DNA of 64,000 bases from Amorphochlora amoebiformis (Eukaryota > Cercozoa > Chlorarachniophyceae), in the NCBI GenBank assembly GCA_054601695.1, contig BAAHQB010000258.1, positions 124,001 to 188,000 of the forward strand, read 5' to 3'. This document shows positions 1-23,493 of this stretch, piece by piece. The notes beneath the pieces are model-generated. The model searched no databases, was not told the DNA's origin, and saw only the letters and a program-made list of their open reading frames with translations. A program made the position numbers and the translations under genes. How positions within the stretch are numbered: position 1 is the first letter of the stretch; each line of letters opens with the position of its first letter.

Positions 1-46
1 AAAAAAGCGGCGCACGCGCAAACCCACCCACGCTTAAGTTTCCCCA

Positions 47-163
47 TGCAATCAGAAGGATACGAGTCGAAGCACGCCATGGATAGATCCACACTTCGCC
101 TATCGGCAGAGTGGAGGCCCAAACATAAATCCTTGTCTCCCTGGTATCTCGAACCAACCCCGT
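47..163 (+). CDS. Possible first coding island of gene 1
   Basis: This is an open segment in non-repeat DNA starting at ATG 47 (MQSEGYESKHAMDRS...) and running to a possible donor GTATCT at 164. Its phase does not match the next candidate exon at 244, so the junction is unresolved and the segment may be non-coding or belong to another frame. It is listed because it lies in the unique block just upstream of the coding-like exon at 244. Confidence 0.2.
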
Positions 164-243
164 CACATGATGGGCTTTCAAGGTCGTATCATCTCCTTGC
201 ATAAACTATATATACACATAAACCCTTACTTCATCACATACAG

Positions 244-535
244 GCCGGGCTCAAGGCTTCCAAAATCACTTGTCTGGATTGCAATCGCCGCTCACTGAAG
301 ACAGATGGACAGGAGGACATACTCACAGTCCCGACGTCTCCCGCGGGAATCAAGTCCCAACCATGGGCCCGCATGTGCCGCCTAGAGCAACTCAAAGTTG
401 GGTGGTTCAGACGAATCAACACCAGCTTTCTCCTATGCACGTGGTTGAGCCAGCGCATGCTGGAGGTTCCACCTATATTCCACGTGTCAACGCAACGCCG
501 TTAGGCAGCGTTATCCCTTATACTGGGGTCAGCGG
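244..535 (+). CDS. Gene 1 candidate exon, Pro/Gln/His-rich
   Basis: The exon has an acceptor CAG at 241-243 and a donor GTACTT at 536. The frame is open throughout and encodes about 96 residues of low-complexity hydrophilic sequence (for example [16 protein letters not shown] and [17 protein letters not shown]), with no recognisable domain. A reading frame on the minus strand over 234-458 is shorter and less protein-like. The exon leaves 2 nt of a codon, which match the 1 nt entering 651. Confidence 0.4.
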
Positions 536-552
536 GTACTTGCTCGTTATGA

Positions 553-599
<47 letters not shown>

Positions 600-606
600 T
601 TTATTA

Positions 607-648
<42 letters not shown>

Positions 649-778
649 AGGCAAATCCCAATCGTCCATGAACGGCGTGAAATCCCAGGCATATATCCCA
701 ACCACACCAACGTCCTTCACCACGCAAACCCCAATGCATCCAACGCAACGAATCTAAGTCATATTTTAGAACATATAT

Positions 779-822
<44 letters not shown>

Positions 823-851
823 AGATTTATCTATAGATATGCAATATATAC

Positions 852-892
<41 letters not shown>

Positions 893-911
893 TATATATA
901 CATATATATAT

Positions 912-943
<32 letters not shown>

Positions 944-944
944 C

Positions 945-975
<31 letters not shown>

Positions 976-1099
976 ATATTTTTTAATTGACATATTTCTA
1001 TATATATATATATATAATATATAGTATATACATATATATATGTGTATTTTGATTTTTATATATGCATTAGGTATATACATATATGTATGTATGTGTGTG

Positions 1100-1138
<39 letters not shown>

Positions 1139-1281
1139 GAATACATATATGATATACATTCTTAAGTATATACTATACATATAATTATGCTTAAAATTGA
1201 TACATTTATATGTGTTTACTATATATATATATATATACACACATATATATATATATATAAATAAAATATATAAAATATATA

Positions 1282-1326
<45 letters not shown>

Positions 1327-1572
1327 ATTTATGCATAAACATAATACATTACATCGAAAAATACACTGCATGCAATCTCAGGGTATTAGCATCAGGCTAT
1401 TACGACTAACAAAGGACATACCCGCGGACCCTTCGCCAATGGGTTAAGTGGAACCCCATTCGTGAGCACACACGTGCCGGACACAGGAAATTGTGTCAAC
1501 GGGGCGCCACAAGGGATCGCTTCCGCTCCTTCTGGGTTCAAAAGGTTGGTGATCACCCATGAGTATATGTGT

Positions 1573-1609
<37 letters not shown>

Positions 1610-1809
1610 GACAATATTTTTTATATGTATATCTGTATATATTATATATATAATATGTATATATATATATATATATGTGATGTATATGTATATGCTTTTA
1701 CCATCTATATATATCTATACACATATATATATATATATATATATATATGTATACACATACATATATATATATATATATATATGCAAAAATACATACATAA
1801 TGTATATGC

Positions 1810-1862
<53 letters not shown>

Positions 1863-2089
1863 CACATATATACATATGTATACATATAATATGTATGAAT
1901 AATACGATATACACATATATGTATAAACATATATATATATATATATATATATATCAGTACATACAATGTGTATCTATATATACACATATACATATATATA
2001 TGTATATGTATATATATATATATGTATATATTATATATATTTATATATATGTGTGTGTGTAACATATAAATACGGTATATATATGTATA

Positions 2090-2125
<36 letters not shown>

Positions 2126-2138
2126 GTATATATATATG

Positions 2139-2185
<47 letters not shown>

Positions 2186-2776
2186 ATGTATATGTATGTA
2201 CATGTATGTATGTATGCATATATATATATTTTAATGTATATTATATATTTACACTATGTGTGTATTGTCAGCGTAGCACGGGTAGTTGTCCGATTGACTG
2301 TTGTCCGTTTGGATTATGCCGAATGATTATTGATAACTTTTGCGCGTAGTCGGATACTTCCTTTCTTCCTCCGGAACCGCATGGGTTCCGAGAATTTCCT
2401 GGGTTCCGACTATTGTGCTACTACTCGTATACCCTAACGGACTGACAGTAGTCTAGCCAGCAGCCGCGTAGTTAAGTAGCTATAGGTTCCGGTGTACGTT
2501 AACAATATATACACATATATACATGTGTATATGTATATTTATGAATATATATATATATATATATATCTATACATATAGATATACAATGTATATATGTATG
2601 TATATATGTATAATATATATGTATGTGTATATATATATATATATATAATATATATATATATATTATATATATATATATAAATTATATATATATAAATAAT
2701 TATATAATCAATATATACAATGTATATATATATATTATATATAAATTATATAGAATTATATATATATATACATTAT

Positions 2777-2812
<36 letters not shown>

Positions 2813-2899
2813 ATATATATATATATAATATACATTTATATATATATATATCACATTTTATACACACACACACATATATATATATATATACTTATATAC

Positions 2900-2942
<43 letters not shown>

Positions 2943-3527
2943 TACGCGCACATATGAATTTATTTATATATAAATTACTATTTCTGTATGGATATATGGA
3001 AAATATTGAAAATACATACGCACACACACACATATATATATATATATATGTGTATATGTATATATATACACAAATATACACTTAAGAGTATTAAATCTTT
3101 AAGCAACATGCCGAATTTAAACAAAGATACCCCTACAGGGTGACATCTTTGGAAACCAAGACAGAGGAGATCCAGGCCTCAAAAAAGAAAAAAAGAAGAA
3201 CCGGGCCCAAACAAAAGATGATTTCTGTACGTTGATACATTCCACAATTCCCCCAAGTTGACATATTTCTGAACGGATTCCATGTTTCTGAACGGATTAT
3301 ATACGTTATAGTCCATCTGTCAATGGTGTGGGTGTGAATACAAGTCTAGCTTCCCGCGCCACATGGAGAAATGCGAAGATGGCTTGTTCGGGGCAGCATG
3401 CTACGCTATTCGAACGATGTTCGGAAGGAGTAGCAAGGTAGTGAAAACGCGGACTGAGATATTCAGTATTCAATCGCGTGTCCCGTACGAGTTTGATCGG
3501 TTGCCAATTGAATCGTTGAGTGGTTGA
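244..3527 (+). CDS. Gene 1: putative basic, zinc-finger-ended protein (partial 5' end)
   Basis: Inferred multi-exon plus-strand gene. The best-supported part is three exons, 1396-1544, 3139-3226 and 3312-3527, joined by GT-AG introns whose phases match (phase 2 then phase 0). Upstream exons at 244-535 and 651-757 share a Pro/Ser/Thr/His-rich composition and join each other in phase 2, but their link to 1396 is not in phase, so an exon or boundary is missing. The protein would be disordered at the N side, then Lys/Arg-rich ([10 protein letters not shown], nuclear-signal-like), then a cysteine/histidine motif, ending at TGA 3525. The basic stretch next to a zinc motif suggests a nuclear nucleic-acid-binding role; that is inference. 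The first intron of the solid part (1545-3138) carries AT arrays and a SINE. Confidence 0.5.
651..757 (+). CDS. Gene 1 candidate exon, Asn/His/Pro-rich
   Basis: The island lies between two AT arrays, with acceptor TAG at 648-650 and a possible donor GTCATA at 758. The frame in phase with the preceding candidate exon reads [20 protein letters not shown] and onward. A second open frame ([18 protein letters not shown]...) also exists, so frame choice rests only on phase with the upstream exon. Confidence 0.3.
1396..1544 (+). CDS. Gene 1 exon, Gly/Pro/Thr-rich
   Basis: The exon has an acceptor CAG at 1393-1395 and a donor GTTGGT at 1545, and encodes about 49 residues ([20 protein letters not shown]...). 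It leaves AG of a codon, which is completed by the single G that opens the exon at 3139, giving ...[12 protein letters not shown]. No domain is recognised. The surrounding sequence is pure AT repeat, so this block stands out as unique, GC-balanced DNA. Confidence 0.5.
2266..2502 (+). mobile_element. tRNA-like SINE copy 1, diverged
   Basis: This block of non-AT sequence inside the gene 1 intron aligns by eye with 5428-5690. Shared blocks are the head (TGTCAGCG.AGCACGGGTAG), a core GTCCGTTTGGATTATG, and the tail GTAGTCTAGC...GTAGTTAAGTAGCTATAGGTTCC. The head resembles a pol III A box and a degraded B box (GTCCGATTGACTG). A central GGAACC/GGTTCC segment can form hairpins. The copy is flanked by AT repeats on both sides. 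Confidence 0.6.
3139..3226 (+). CDS. Gene 1 exon, basic stretch
   Basis: The acceptor is ACAG at 3135-3138 and the donor GTACGT at 3227. The exon encodes [12 protein letters not shown], then a cluster [12 protein letters not shown]. The Lys/Arg run resembles a nuclear localisation signal or DNA-contact region. Phase 2 entry and phase 0 exit both match the neighbours. The following intron is only 85 nt (3227-3311). Confidence 0.6.
3312..3527 (+). CDS. Gene 1 terminal exon with C2HC zinc-knuckle-like motif
   Basis: The acceptor is ATAG at 3308-3311. The frame opens with [21 protein letters not shown], in which Cys3, Cys6, His17 and Cys21 fit a C-x2-C-x10-H-x3-C arrangement close to C2H2/C2HC fingers. 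It continues for about 50 residues to TGA at 3525-3527. A donor-like GTAGTG at 3438 could instead end the exon after ...MFGRSSK. The finger is seen only as a Cys/His pattern and the family is not assigned. Confidence 0.55.
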   Translation, partial: SICQWCGCEYKSSFPRHMEKCEDGLFGAACYAIRTMFGRSSKVVKTRTEIFSIQSRVPYEFDRLPIESLSG

Positions 3528-3748
3528 TGTATTCGATTAGGTAAATAGAGCTGACGTCAAAAAAGCGTACATTGAGGTAATGAAGAGCTCGGAAATGAAG
3601 TCTGAGCTTATTCGTTGTATCAAAGAGAGAATGGTAAAACCATGCTTATGACTGTTCAGATCCTGGTTCAAATGATGGTTATGCATGTCTTTATATAATT
3701 ATAAGGATGTGCACTTGTATTTATATACGAATGTATGTGTGTGTACAT

Positions 3749-3825
<77 letters not shown>

Positions 3826-3893
3826 TATATCTATGTTTATGGAGAGAGAGAAAAAGAGAGGGAGAGAGGGAGAGGAAGAGATAGGAGAGTAAG

Positions 3894-3933
<40 letters not shown>

Positions 3934-4100
3934 CACATATACAAAGAGAGAGACTATAGAGAGGAGAGAAAGAGGGAGATTGAATTTGTACACAAACATC
4001 CTATGCATCATACGGATAATTGTTACGATGATACTACAAGACCATTTTAAAAAGATATACGCACATATCGGTGTGTACATGTATAAGGTAATTTAATACA

Positions 4101-4135
<35 letters not shown>

Positions 4136-4140
4136 TATAA

Positions 4141-4186
<46 letters not shown>

Positions 4187-4514
4187 TATATATATACAAA
4201 TACCGAATTTCCATCTAGGTAAATCGTATCAAGGGAAAGATAGAGCACAAGGTAATGGTTCATGTTACCTTTCGATAGTTCTTATACCACAAATTTATCA
4301 CAAAAAGATCTGATATCATGATTCTATCGCTATCAGATCAGGGCTCCTCGCAATGGGCCGGGTTTCAAATCCTTCGAAGGGCTTGACGCCATGGTGCACA
4401 TTTTTTTTTGGCTTTTCGGCCTCAGAATGCCAGAAACATCTGTTGCAGGTATATTGATACTGGTTAGGGATAGCCCTTTGGGTTGTTAGGGCTGAAATAG
4501 TTGGATTTTTTGCT

Positions 4515-4546
<32 letters not shown>

Positions 4547-4608
4547 GGTATACAAATATATATTTATATATATATATGTATACATAATATATATGTATTA
4601 CTTAGGCC

Positions 4609-4641
<33 letters not shown>

Positions 4642-4663
4642 TATATATATGTATGTATATATG

Positions 4664-4701
<38 letters not shown>

Positions 4702-4807
4702 TATAATATGTTGTTGCATAGAAGTATGGGTGTCTCCTTTGTAGTATATAGGCTAGGTATGACACTTATGGCGTGCTAGAACACTTTAATTATATATATA
4801 TATATAT

Positions 4808-4838
<31 letters not shown>

Positions 4839-4870
4839 TATTATATAATATATATATATTTATATATATA

Positions 4871-4933
<63 letters not shown>

Positions 4934-5120
4934 ATTGTCCATTAATTTAATGTCATATATATATATAATGTATATATAAGTTTTCATATATAACCCCCCC
5001 CCTCTCTCTCTCTTTTTTTTTTTTTTTTTTATATATATATACTATATATAAAATAAAAAAATAAAGATATATATATATATAATATATATATATATATAAA
5101 TTACTTGTACATTAATGTGT

Positions 5121-5151
<31 letters not shown>

Positions 5152-5366
5152 ATGAATATATATATATATATACATATATATATTTATATCATGTATGCAT
5201 ATTATGTATATACTTACTTATGTATATATATATATATATATATAATAAATATATATATATATATATATATAATTACGTATACACATACATACATATATAT
5301 ACATTACATATATATTTACAAATATACATATATATTTATATATATATACATACATATATATATGTG

Positions 5367-5406
<40 letters not shown>

Positions 5407-5707
5407 CATATATAAATGTATGTATTTTGTTAGCGCAGTGGTATAGTAGATGGTAGTTCATAGGTCGATTCAAGTCCGTTTGGATTATGGCTAATGATAA
5501 TGACCAAATTCTCAAGCAAATTCTCGCGTGGAAGGCCTTCCCTACCTAAGGTCTTCCATTGGAAGGTCTTCCCCTCGGATGAATCTTGCTAATTCGCATG
5601 CCTAGGTTACGAATATGACGGTAGTCTAGCAATCCGACGTGTAGTTAACTAGCTATAGGTTCCGTGCTAGCTCTACATGCTGTAATAGTATTTATTTACA
5701 TATAATA

Positions 5708-5739
<32 letters not shown>

Positions 5740-5770
5740 TATGTATATATACATGCATGTGAATATATTT

Positions 5771-5835
<65 letters not shown>

Positions 5836-5854
5836 ATATACAAATATAATATAT

Positions 5855-5906
<52 letters not shown>

Positions 5907-6087
5907 ATATATATATATATATTGAATATATATGATGTCCATAGGAATACACACAAGTTACATTTATATGCATACATGAATATAAAAATCTTTATATGTA
6001 TATATGAATATAAAAATCTAACAATATGTATACCTCATTACCCATATTCCTGTAAGCATCATATTCAAATATATTTATCATGCACAG
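3528..6087. repeat. Intergenic: AT arrays with small unique islands
   Basis: The stretch holds (AT)n arrays (the longest near 3751-3820 and 4877-4930), GA-rich patches at 3840-3895 and 3942-3980, and a poly-C/CT/poly-T junction at 4993-5030. A unique island lies at 4200-4520 with a short open plus-strand frame (LSLSDQGSSQWAGFQILRRA, ending in TGA) that could be an isolated exon of gene 2, though I could not connect it. A second SINE follows at 5428. No other gene is seen. Confidence 0.7.
5428..5690 (+). mobile_element. tRNA-like SINE copy 2, better preserved head
   Basis: The element opens with TTAGCGCAGTGGTATAGTAG, a good match to the tRNA A box (TRGYNNAGTGG), followed about 34 nt later by GGTCGATTCAAGTCC, similar to a B box. 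The core and tail match copy 1 at 2266. The middle carries nested inverted repeats around AAGGTCTTCC/GGAAGACC. Family name unknown. There is no clear poly(A) tail; AT repeats follow directly, and a target-site duplication cannot be told apart from the repeat background. Confidence 0.65.
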
Positions 6088-17138
<11,051 letters not shown>

Positions 17139-17149
17139 CAATCCGATAA

Positions 17150-17245
17150 ATTGTTTTAGAGGTCTTAGACAATTGAAGCGTTAGAGGTCAAGAAATTACT
17201 ATAAGAGGTCTTGACTGTCCGATATTAGATAAAATTACCAATTAG
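17150..17245 (+). repeat. Left outer arm of large inverted duplication
   Basis: The segment TTTTAGAGGTCTTAGACAAT...GGTCAAGAAATTACTATAAG...GATATTAGATAAAATTACC is the reverse complement, with scattered substitutions and an indel, of 26762-26870. The homology stops sharply at TTAGAGGTCTT on both sides. Confidence 0.7.
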
Positions 17246-18019
17246 ACTCCAGAATCTATGCGATTATGCCTAAGGCAATACCAGGCATTTCCTTGGAGAT
17301 TCCCGGAGATCAGCAGAACCTGGGAATCAGGCTGGGATTTCGAGTGGAATCCCGGAAGCATGGCGCCGAAACCCCCGGATGTGGGGGTCATCGAAATGTC
17401 GGCGGATTGAGATGGTTATTGATATTTCAAGACTCACACTTCCTTTAAGGATTAGAATATGATCACACACGATGTTTACTGAAGAAAATTCGGGGGGGGA
17501 GAGGTGCGGAAGCCACACTTCCTGTCGGATAGAAAATTTCAACGGATTCGGGATAGTCCGGTTAGAGCTAAATGGGCTTTTTGGCGCAAAACTTTAAGCT
17601 TCTCATGGAACTCTACCCTCAATATAGTAACCAAATATAAACGGAGGATTGTGTATTTAGAACCTTTAAAAAATTCGATTTGGGATCAAATCTCGTCGAT
17701 GCGGGGCTAGGGGCAACAGTCACTGAGAGGCGACACCGAGCTCTTACCCTCCATCTCCTTCACCTTATCCCTCTCTACTCCTCATTTACCTCCTGAAATC
17801 ACCGCTGTATTATTCTAGTAGAAATTTTAATAAATGACTGCAAGAATACATCAGTATCCGCATCCGTCGACCAACATCCTATCGACTTCAAATTAATTCT
17901 TTCCTCATCCGACGACGTAACATGAACCCAAATCACCTCTGACGGCGTCCAGAATAATCGAAACAATTTCACAAATATGAATAATTTTCATTAATAGAAG
18001 CCTTGACAGTGAAGACATT
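17246..18019. other. Unique intergenic block
   Basis: A GC-balanced block with short unconnected open frames and no convincing exon pair. It contains GGAGATTCCCGGAGAT and GGGATTTCGAGTGGAATCCC inverted motifs reminiscent of the block at 38730-38780. Confidence 0.4.
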
Positions 18020-18110
18020 GACTGTCAAGACACCCGTACGCCCAATGCCAGAGTTTGGCTGTCAAGAGAATTCGGCTAAGAGAGTTCGTGAGTAAGCCAA
18101 GGTTTAAGAT
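18020..18110 (+). repeat. Left inner arm of large inverted duplication
   Basis: GTCAAGACACCCGTACGCCC...AGAGAGTTCGTGAGTAAG resembles the reverse complement of 24905-24980. Together with the outer arms this gives the same order in opposite orientation, about 10 kb across. Confidence 0.6.
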
Positions 18111-18179
18111 AGTCATTGCATATAAGCTTCTAGATACTTTAGATCTATTTAGTAGATACTATTTGTATGTGAGATCCAT

Positions 18180-18516
18180 ACACTGTTATGGCTGCACTGT
18201 GTTAGGCACCCCTCGTCTCGACTGTCAAGACACACCCCACATTTTGACTCTCAAGATGCTCCACGTCATGACTGTTAAGACATCTCACGTCTGACTGTTA
18301 AGATACGATATCTCTTGATTCAGTCTTGAATGTCAAGACATTTCACGTCTTTAAATGTCAAGACATCTCACGTCTTGGGATGTCTTGATAATTATGACGA
18401 GGTGTGTCTTGACCGTCAAGACGTGGGTGTCTTTACAGTCAAGACGTTGGGTTTCTTGAAGACGTGGGATGTCTTGACCATATATATATATATATGTAAA
18501 TATATATTCACATATA

Positions 18517-18586
<70 letters not shown>

Positions 18587-18716
18587 GGGATTCTTAGCAG
18601 TCAAGACGGATGTCTTGAGAGTAATGAGGGAAGTCTTGACGGTCAGGACGTGGGATGTCTTGGCAGACAAGACGTGGAATGTCTTTTGACACTGTAGGCG
18701 TGGGATATCTTGACAG

Positions 18717-18763
<47 letters not shown>

Positions 18764-18843
18764 GTAGGACGTCTTATGACTCTTAACTATCAAGACGTGG
18801 GATGTCTTGACATTGTAGGCGTGGGATATCTTGACAGTATATA

Positions 18844-18895
<52 letters not shown>

Positions 18896-18974
18896 AATGT
18901 AGGATGTCTTATGACTCTTAACTATCAAGACGTGGGATGTCTTGACAGTCAAGATGTGGGATGTCTTGACAGTA

Positions 18975-19035
<61 letters not shown>

Positions 19036-19108
19036 TATGTTTATATATATATATATATATACGTATATATATATATATGTATAGAATATATATACATATA
19101 TACATATG

Positions 19109-19139
<31 letters not shown>

Positions 19140-19288
19140 GTGTATATGAGACGTCTTGACAGTCAAGAGGTGGGATGTCTTGACAGTTAAAGACGTAGGA
19201 TGTTTTGACAGAACAGTATACATATATATATATATATACATATTTACATATATATATATGCATATATATATATATATGTATAATTACA

Positions 19289-19369
<81 letters not shown>

Positions 19370-19489
19370 AATATATATATATATATTATTTATATATATA
19401 TATATATATATATGTGTATATATATGAGAGATGTTTTGATAGTCAAAAGATGTGTTATCTTGATAGTTAAGACGTAGGATGTCTTGACA

Positions 19490-19522
<33 letters not shown>

Positions 19523-19592
19523 TTGCATATACACATGTATATACATATTTATATATACACATACATATATACATATATATATATATATTTAT

Positions 19593-19637
<45 letters not shown>

Positions 19638-19860
19638 TGTCTTGACAGTCAAGAGATGGGATGTCTTGACAGTTAAGACAGTATATACATATATATGTAT
19701 ATATATATTTGCATATATATATATATATGTATGTATATATATATATTTATATACATATGGATGTCTTTACGGTCAAGACTTAGGATATCTTGAAAGTCAA
19801 GACGTTGGATATCTTGACACTTTTCACGTGGGATGTCTTGACAGTATAATAGCTATTTGT
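18180..19860 (+). repeat. GTCTTGAC/GTCAAGAC minisatellite with inserted AT arrays
   Basis: Units read GTCAAGACGTGGGATGTCTTGACAGT in about 15 copies. Each unit contains the inverted pair GTCTTGAC-A-GTCAAGAC. AT arrays of 40-200 bp are placed repeatedly right after GTCTTGACAG. A smaller set of the same units in related arrangement lies at 24950-25500. Confidence 0.85.
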
Positions 19861-19959
19861 ATTATCAATATCTATCTCCCCTAACTACATATTATACTAT
19901 ATTAAATATATACCCTTATTGTCCAACATATCTATATACTATATACTATACTAGATACA

Positions 19960-19997
<38 letters not shown>

Positions 19998-20115
19998 AGC
20001 AAAGTTATACTAGCTATATCAGTGTAGAGTGTTAATTGAAATGATGAATAGATTAGATAATTAACAGATATTTTACTAGAGAATTAGCTAGGCTAGCTAG
20101 ATACTTAGAGGTAAT
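19861..20115. other. Unique CTAG-rich intergenic segment
   Basis: A short unique segment with CTAGCTAG-type words and one AT array at 19961-19992. No gene seen. Confidence 0.4.
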
Positions 20116-20120
20116 TACAT

Positions 20121-20308
20121 ACTCTCGCTCTCTCTCTCTCTCGCTTCATCTCTCTCTCTCTCTCTACTTTCTCTATCTCTATCTCTCTCTCACTCTCACT
20201 CTCACTCTATTCTACTCTCTCTCTCTCTCTCGCTCTCTCTCTATTTCGCTTCCTCTCACTCTCGCTCCTTTCTCTCTCTCTCTCTCTCTCTCTCCCCTCT
20301 CTCTCCTC
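20121..20308. repeat. CT-rich microsatellite
   Basis: Imperfect (CT)n with CTCG and CTAT variants. Open frames through it are artefacts. Confidence 0.9.
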
Positions 20309-20334
20309 ACAAGGGTCAATCAGCACACGTACGA

Positions 20335-21145
20335 CACATGTACATATTATTTTAAGATACGCACATGTACAATTATACGTACTAGACGTATACGTACATG
20401 TTTAGGTGCTTGAGGTAATTATATACAAGGGCCAATCAATATACGTACGACAAATGTACATATTAATTTATGATACGTACATGTACAACTTTACGTACTG
20501 ACGCATGCGTACATGTTTACCTGTACGAACGTATACGTGTATATATATTTTTACGTATACGTCTAGTACGTATACGTACATGTTTACGTATACATCTAGT
20601 AGCTATACGTAGAAGTTTACGTATACGTCTATTACGTGTACGTACATGTTTACCTATACGTCTACGTATACGTCTACGTATACGTACATGTTTACGTATA
20701 CGTCTACGTATAGGTCAACGTATACGTACATGTTTACGTATATGTTTAGTAGGCATACGTATATGTATCTGTTTACGTATGAGCATACGTACATGTTTAC
20801 GTATACGTATACGTACATGCTTACGTATACGTATACGTACATGTTTACGTATACGTACATGTTTGGTATACGTATACGTATATGTTTACGTATATGTATA
20901 CGTACATGTTTACGTATATGTATACGTACATGTTTACGTATACGTACATGTTTACGTATACGTATACGTACATGTTTACGTATACGTACATGTTTACGTA
21001 TACGTATACGTACATGCTTACGTATACGTATACGTATACGTATATGTTTACGTATACGTACAACACAATGCCCATATGTATTCCATTCCAACATACATAC
21101 GAAGCGTACGTACGAACATACCTACGATACGACATACTAGCTAGA
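20335..21145. repeat. TACGTA-type palindromic minisatellite
   Basis: Units such as TACGTACATGTTTACGTATA are repeated about 30 times, made almost entirely of self-complementary words (ACGT, GTATAC, TACGTA). Open frames run through both strands (Thr/Tyr/Met and Arg/Ile types) because the repeat lacks stop words, not because it is coding. CpG-rich against an AT-rich background. Confidence 0.9.
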
Positions 21146-21164
21146 CGTATACATACGAGCAACC

Positions 21165-21320
21165 GCATGTCACTCTACGTGACACAATTGTCTCTCTCAG
21201 TGACAACTGACATATCCGAAAAAATACCTAAACAATGAATAATGGTCACCCATAGTGACTATTCCCCATTCTGTCATCCTGCGTGACATATTTCTCGGAA
21301 CGTCACAACATCCGTACAAC
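21165..21320. other. Unique segment with GTGACA/TGTCAC inverted words
   Basis: Holds several ATGTCACTC, GTGACACAA and CGTGACAT words. Similar words recur at 38812-38840, 59014-59070 and 59880-59910, so this may be a diverged dispersed repeat. Confidence 0.35.
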
Positions 21321-21374
21321 ACATAATCCGTAGCAATATCTAGAATATATAGACAATGCGAATCGTGATTAAGG

Positions 21375-21495
21375 TTCTCTTTGTCTATCTCTCTCCTCTC
21401 TTTCTCTTCTTTCCTCTCTCTAATCCTCGCTCTCTTTGTCTATCTCTCTCCTCTCTTTCTCTTCTTTCCTTTCTCTAATCCTCGCTGTCTCTTTA
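21375..21495. repeat. Two-copy about 60-bp CT-rich tandem
   Basis: The segment TCTCTTTGTCTATCTCTCTC ... CTCTAATCCTCGCT occurs twice in tandem with one or two mismatches. It is non-coding. Confidence 0.75.
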
Positions 21496-21623
21496 TTCAC
21501 TCTCCTGGACCAGTATTATTGAATAGTGGATATTAATATATGTGTATATACATGTGTACATAATATATATACATATATATAATATATATATTGATATATA
21601 AATATATATATATTATAAATATG

Positions 21624-21662
<39 letters not shown>

Positions 21663-22031
21663 TACATATATATTATCCACATTTATGTATTTATATGTAT
21701 GTTTAGGAATTCCTTCGTGCGTATCTATCTAGCATTTGACTTCAGGGGAAGATAGATACATACACTCGAAGAAACTCACAAACACACATACAAATGCATA
21801 TAGATACATACACTCGAAGAAATTCACAAATACACATACAAATACATGTAGGAAACTCACCTATGTGTTCGATCGATTTACCAGCGAGATATCTACATGG
21901 AGACTACAGTACATCAATATATATATATATGTATATATATGTATATATATATATATATTTATCGAGAACAAAGAGAAGAAACAATATATAATATGGTCAG
22001 TATTTGATTACAAACATCCCGATGACTACAG

Positions 22032-22062
<31 letters not shown>

Positions 22063-22129
22063 CATAGCCTTTTCTGATGTACGGTTGCATAATTATCTTG
22101 CATATATATTATATAACATCTCTTATAGA

Positions 22130-22173
<44 letters not shown>

Positions 22174-22189
22174 ACATTTCATATAGAAT

Positions 22190-22244
22190 CTAGCACATAA
22201 GTAAACAAATACACTGTAGTACCAGCTGTATTACCAAGCCAAGA

Positions 22245-22278
<34 letters not shown>

Positions 22279-22367
22279 TATATATATGTATATGTTATAT
22301 AATATCTCATATAGAATATAGCACAATAAGTAAACAAATAGACATAATACCAGCTGTATTACCACGC

Positions 22368-22428
<61 letters not shown>

Positions 22429-22509
22429 AAATATGTGTGTATATATGTGTATATCATATAGAATCCTTAACACAAGTAAACACAGATAATAACAGCTGTA
22501 TTAGCACGC

Positions 22510-22562
<53 letters not shown>

Positions 22563-22620
22563 ATCATATAACATCCTGCACTTAAGTAAACACATATAAT
22601 AGCAGCTGTATTAGCACGAT

Positions 22621-22675
<55 letters not shown>

Positions 22676-22890
22676 ATGTAACGTCCTGCACGCAAGTAAA
22701 CACACACTATAGCAGCTGTATTACCACGCAAACAATGTATATATATATATATATTATATTATATATATATATTATATTATATATATGTGTGTATATATAT
22801 ATGTATATGATATAATATCCATCACACAAGTAAACACTCCTAATAGCAGCTGTATTAGCACGCAAACAATATATAACAGTATATTATATA
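22190..22890. repeat. Six-copy about 115-bp tandem repeat
   Basis: Units contain AAGTAAACA...CAGCTGTATTA.CACGC.AACA followed by an AT array and CATATAGAATC or CATATAACATCC. The non-AT core is conserved while AT length varies. The repeat is intergenic and no exon is recognised. Confidence 0.85.
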
Positions 22891-23069
22891 TATATATATA
22901 CATATATATATTTATATATATATATATGTATATATTATATGTATATATATCATATGATATGCATTGATACTGTGTATGTTTATTCGTGTTGTGGATTTAT
23001 TTAGGTGATTGTGACATATATATGAACAGTATGCAACCGTTTATATATGTATATATGTGGGTATGTGTG

Positions 23070-23112
<43 letters not shown>

Positions 23113-23114
23113 AC

Positions 23115-23151
<37 letters not shown>

Positions 23152-23439
23152 TATATATATATATATGTATATATACAAATATGTATAATGTATATATATG
23201 TATATGTATATATGTATGTATATATACATATATACACACATATGTATATACACATATGTATATGTATATACATATATATATATATATTATATTATTATAT
23301 ATATATATATATACATATATATATGTATATCTAAATATATATATGTATATATATGTATACATATATATATATATATATATATACATACATTCATACATAT
23401 TATATACACGCATACGTTAAAATGTCACATACATAATAC

Positions 23440-23493
<54 letters not shown>

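Noticed and set aside
4300-4420. tRNA gene
   Set aside because: GGGTTTCAAATCC looks like a B box and CTATCAGATCAGG a little like a D arm, but no acceptor stem, anticodon arm or T stem can be paired.
20470-21144. 224-codon Arg/Ile/Leu frame
   Set aside because: It is generated by the TACGTA palindromic array and open on both strands.
22190-22890. CRISPR array
   Set aside because: Spacing, AT-length variation and eukaryotic context do not fit; the repeat cores are long and the spacers are AT microsatellite.
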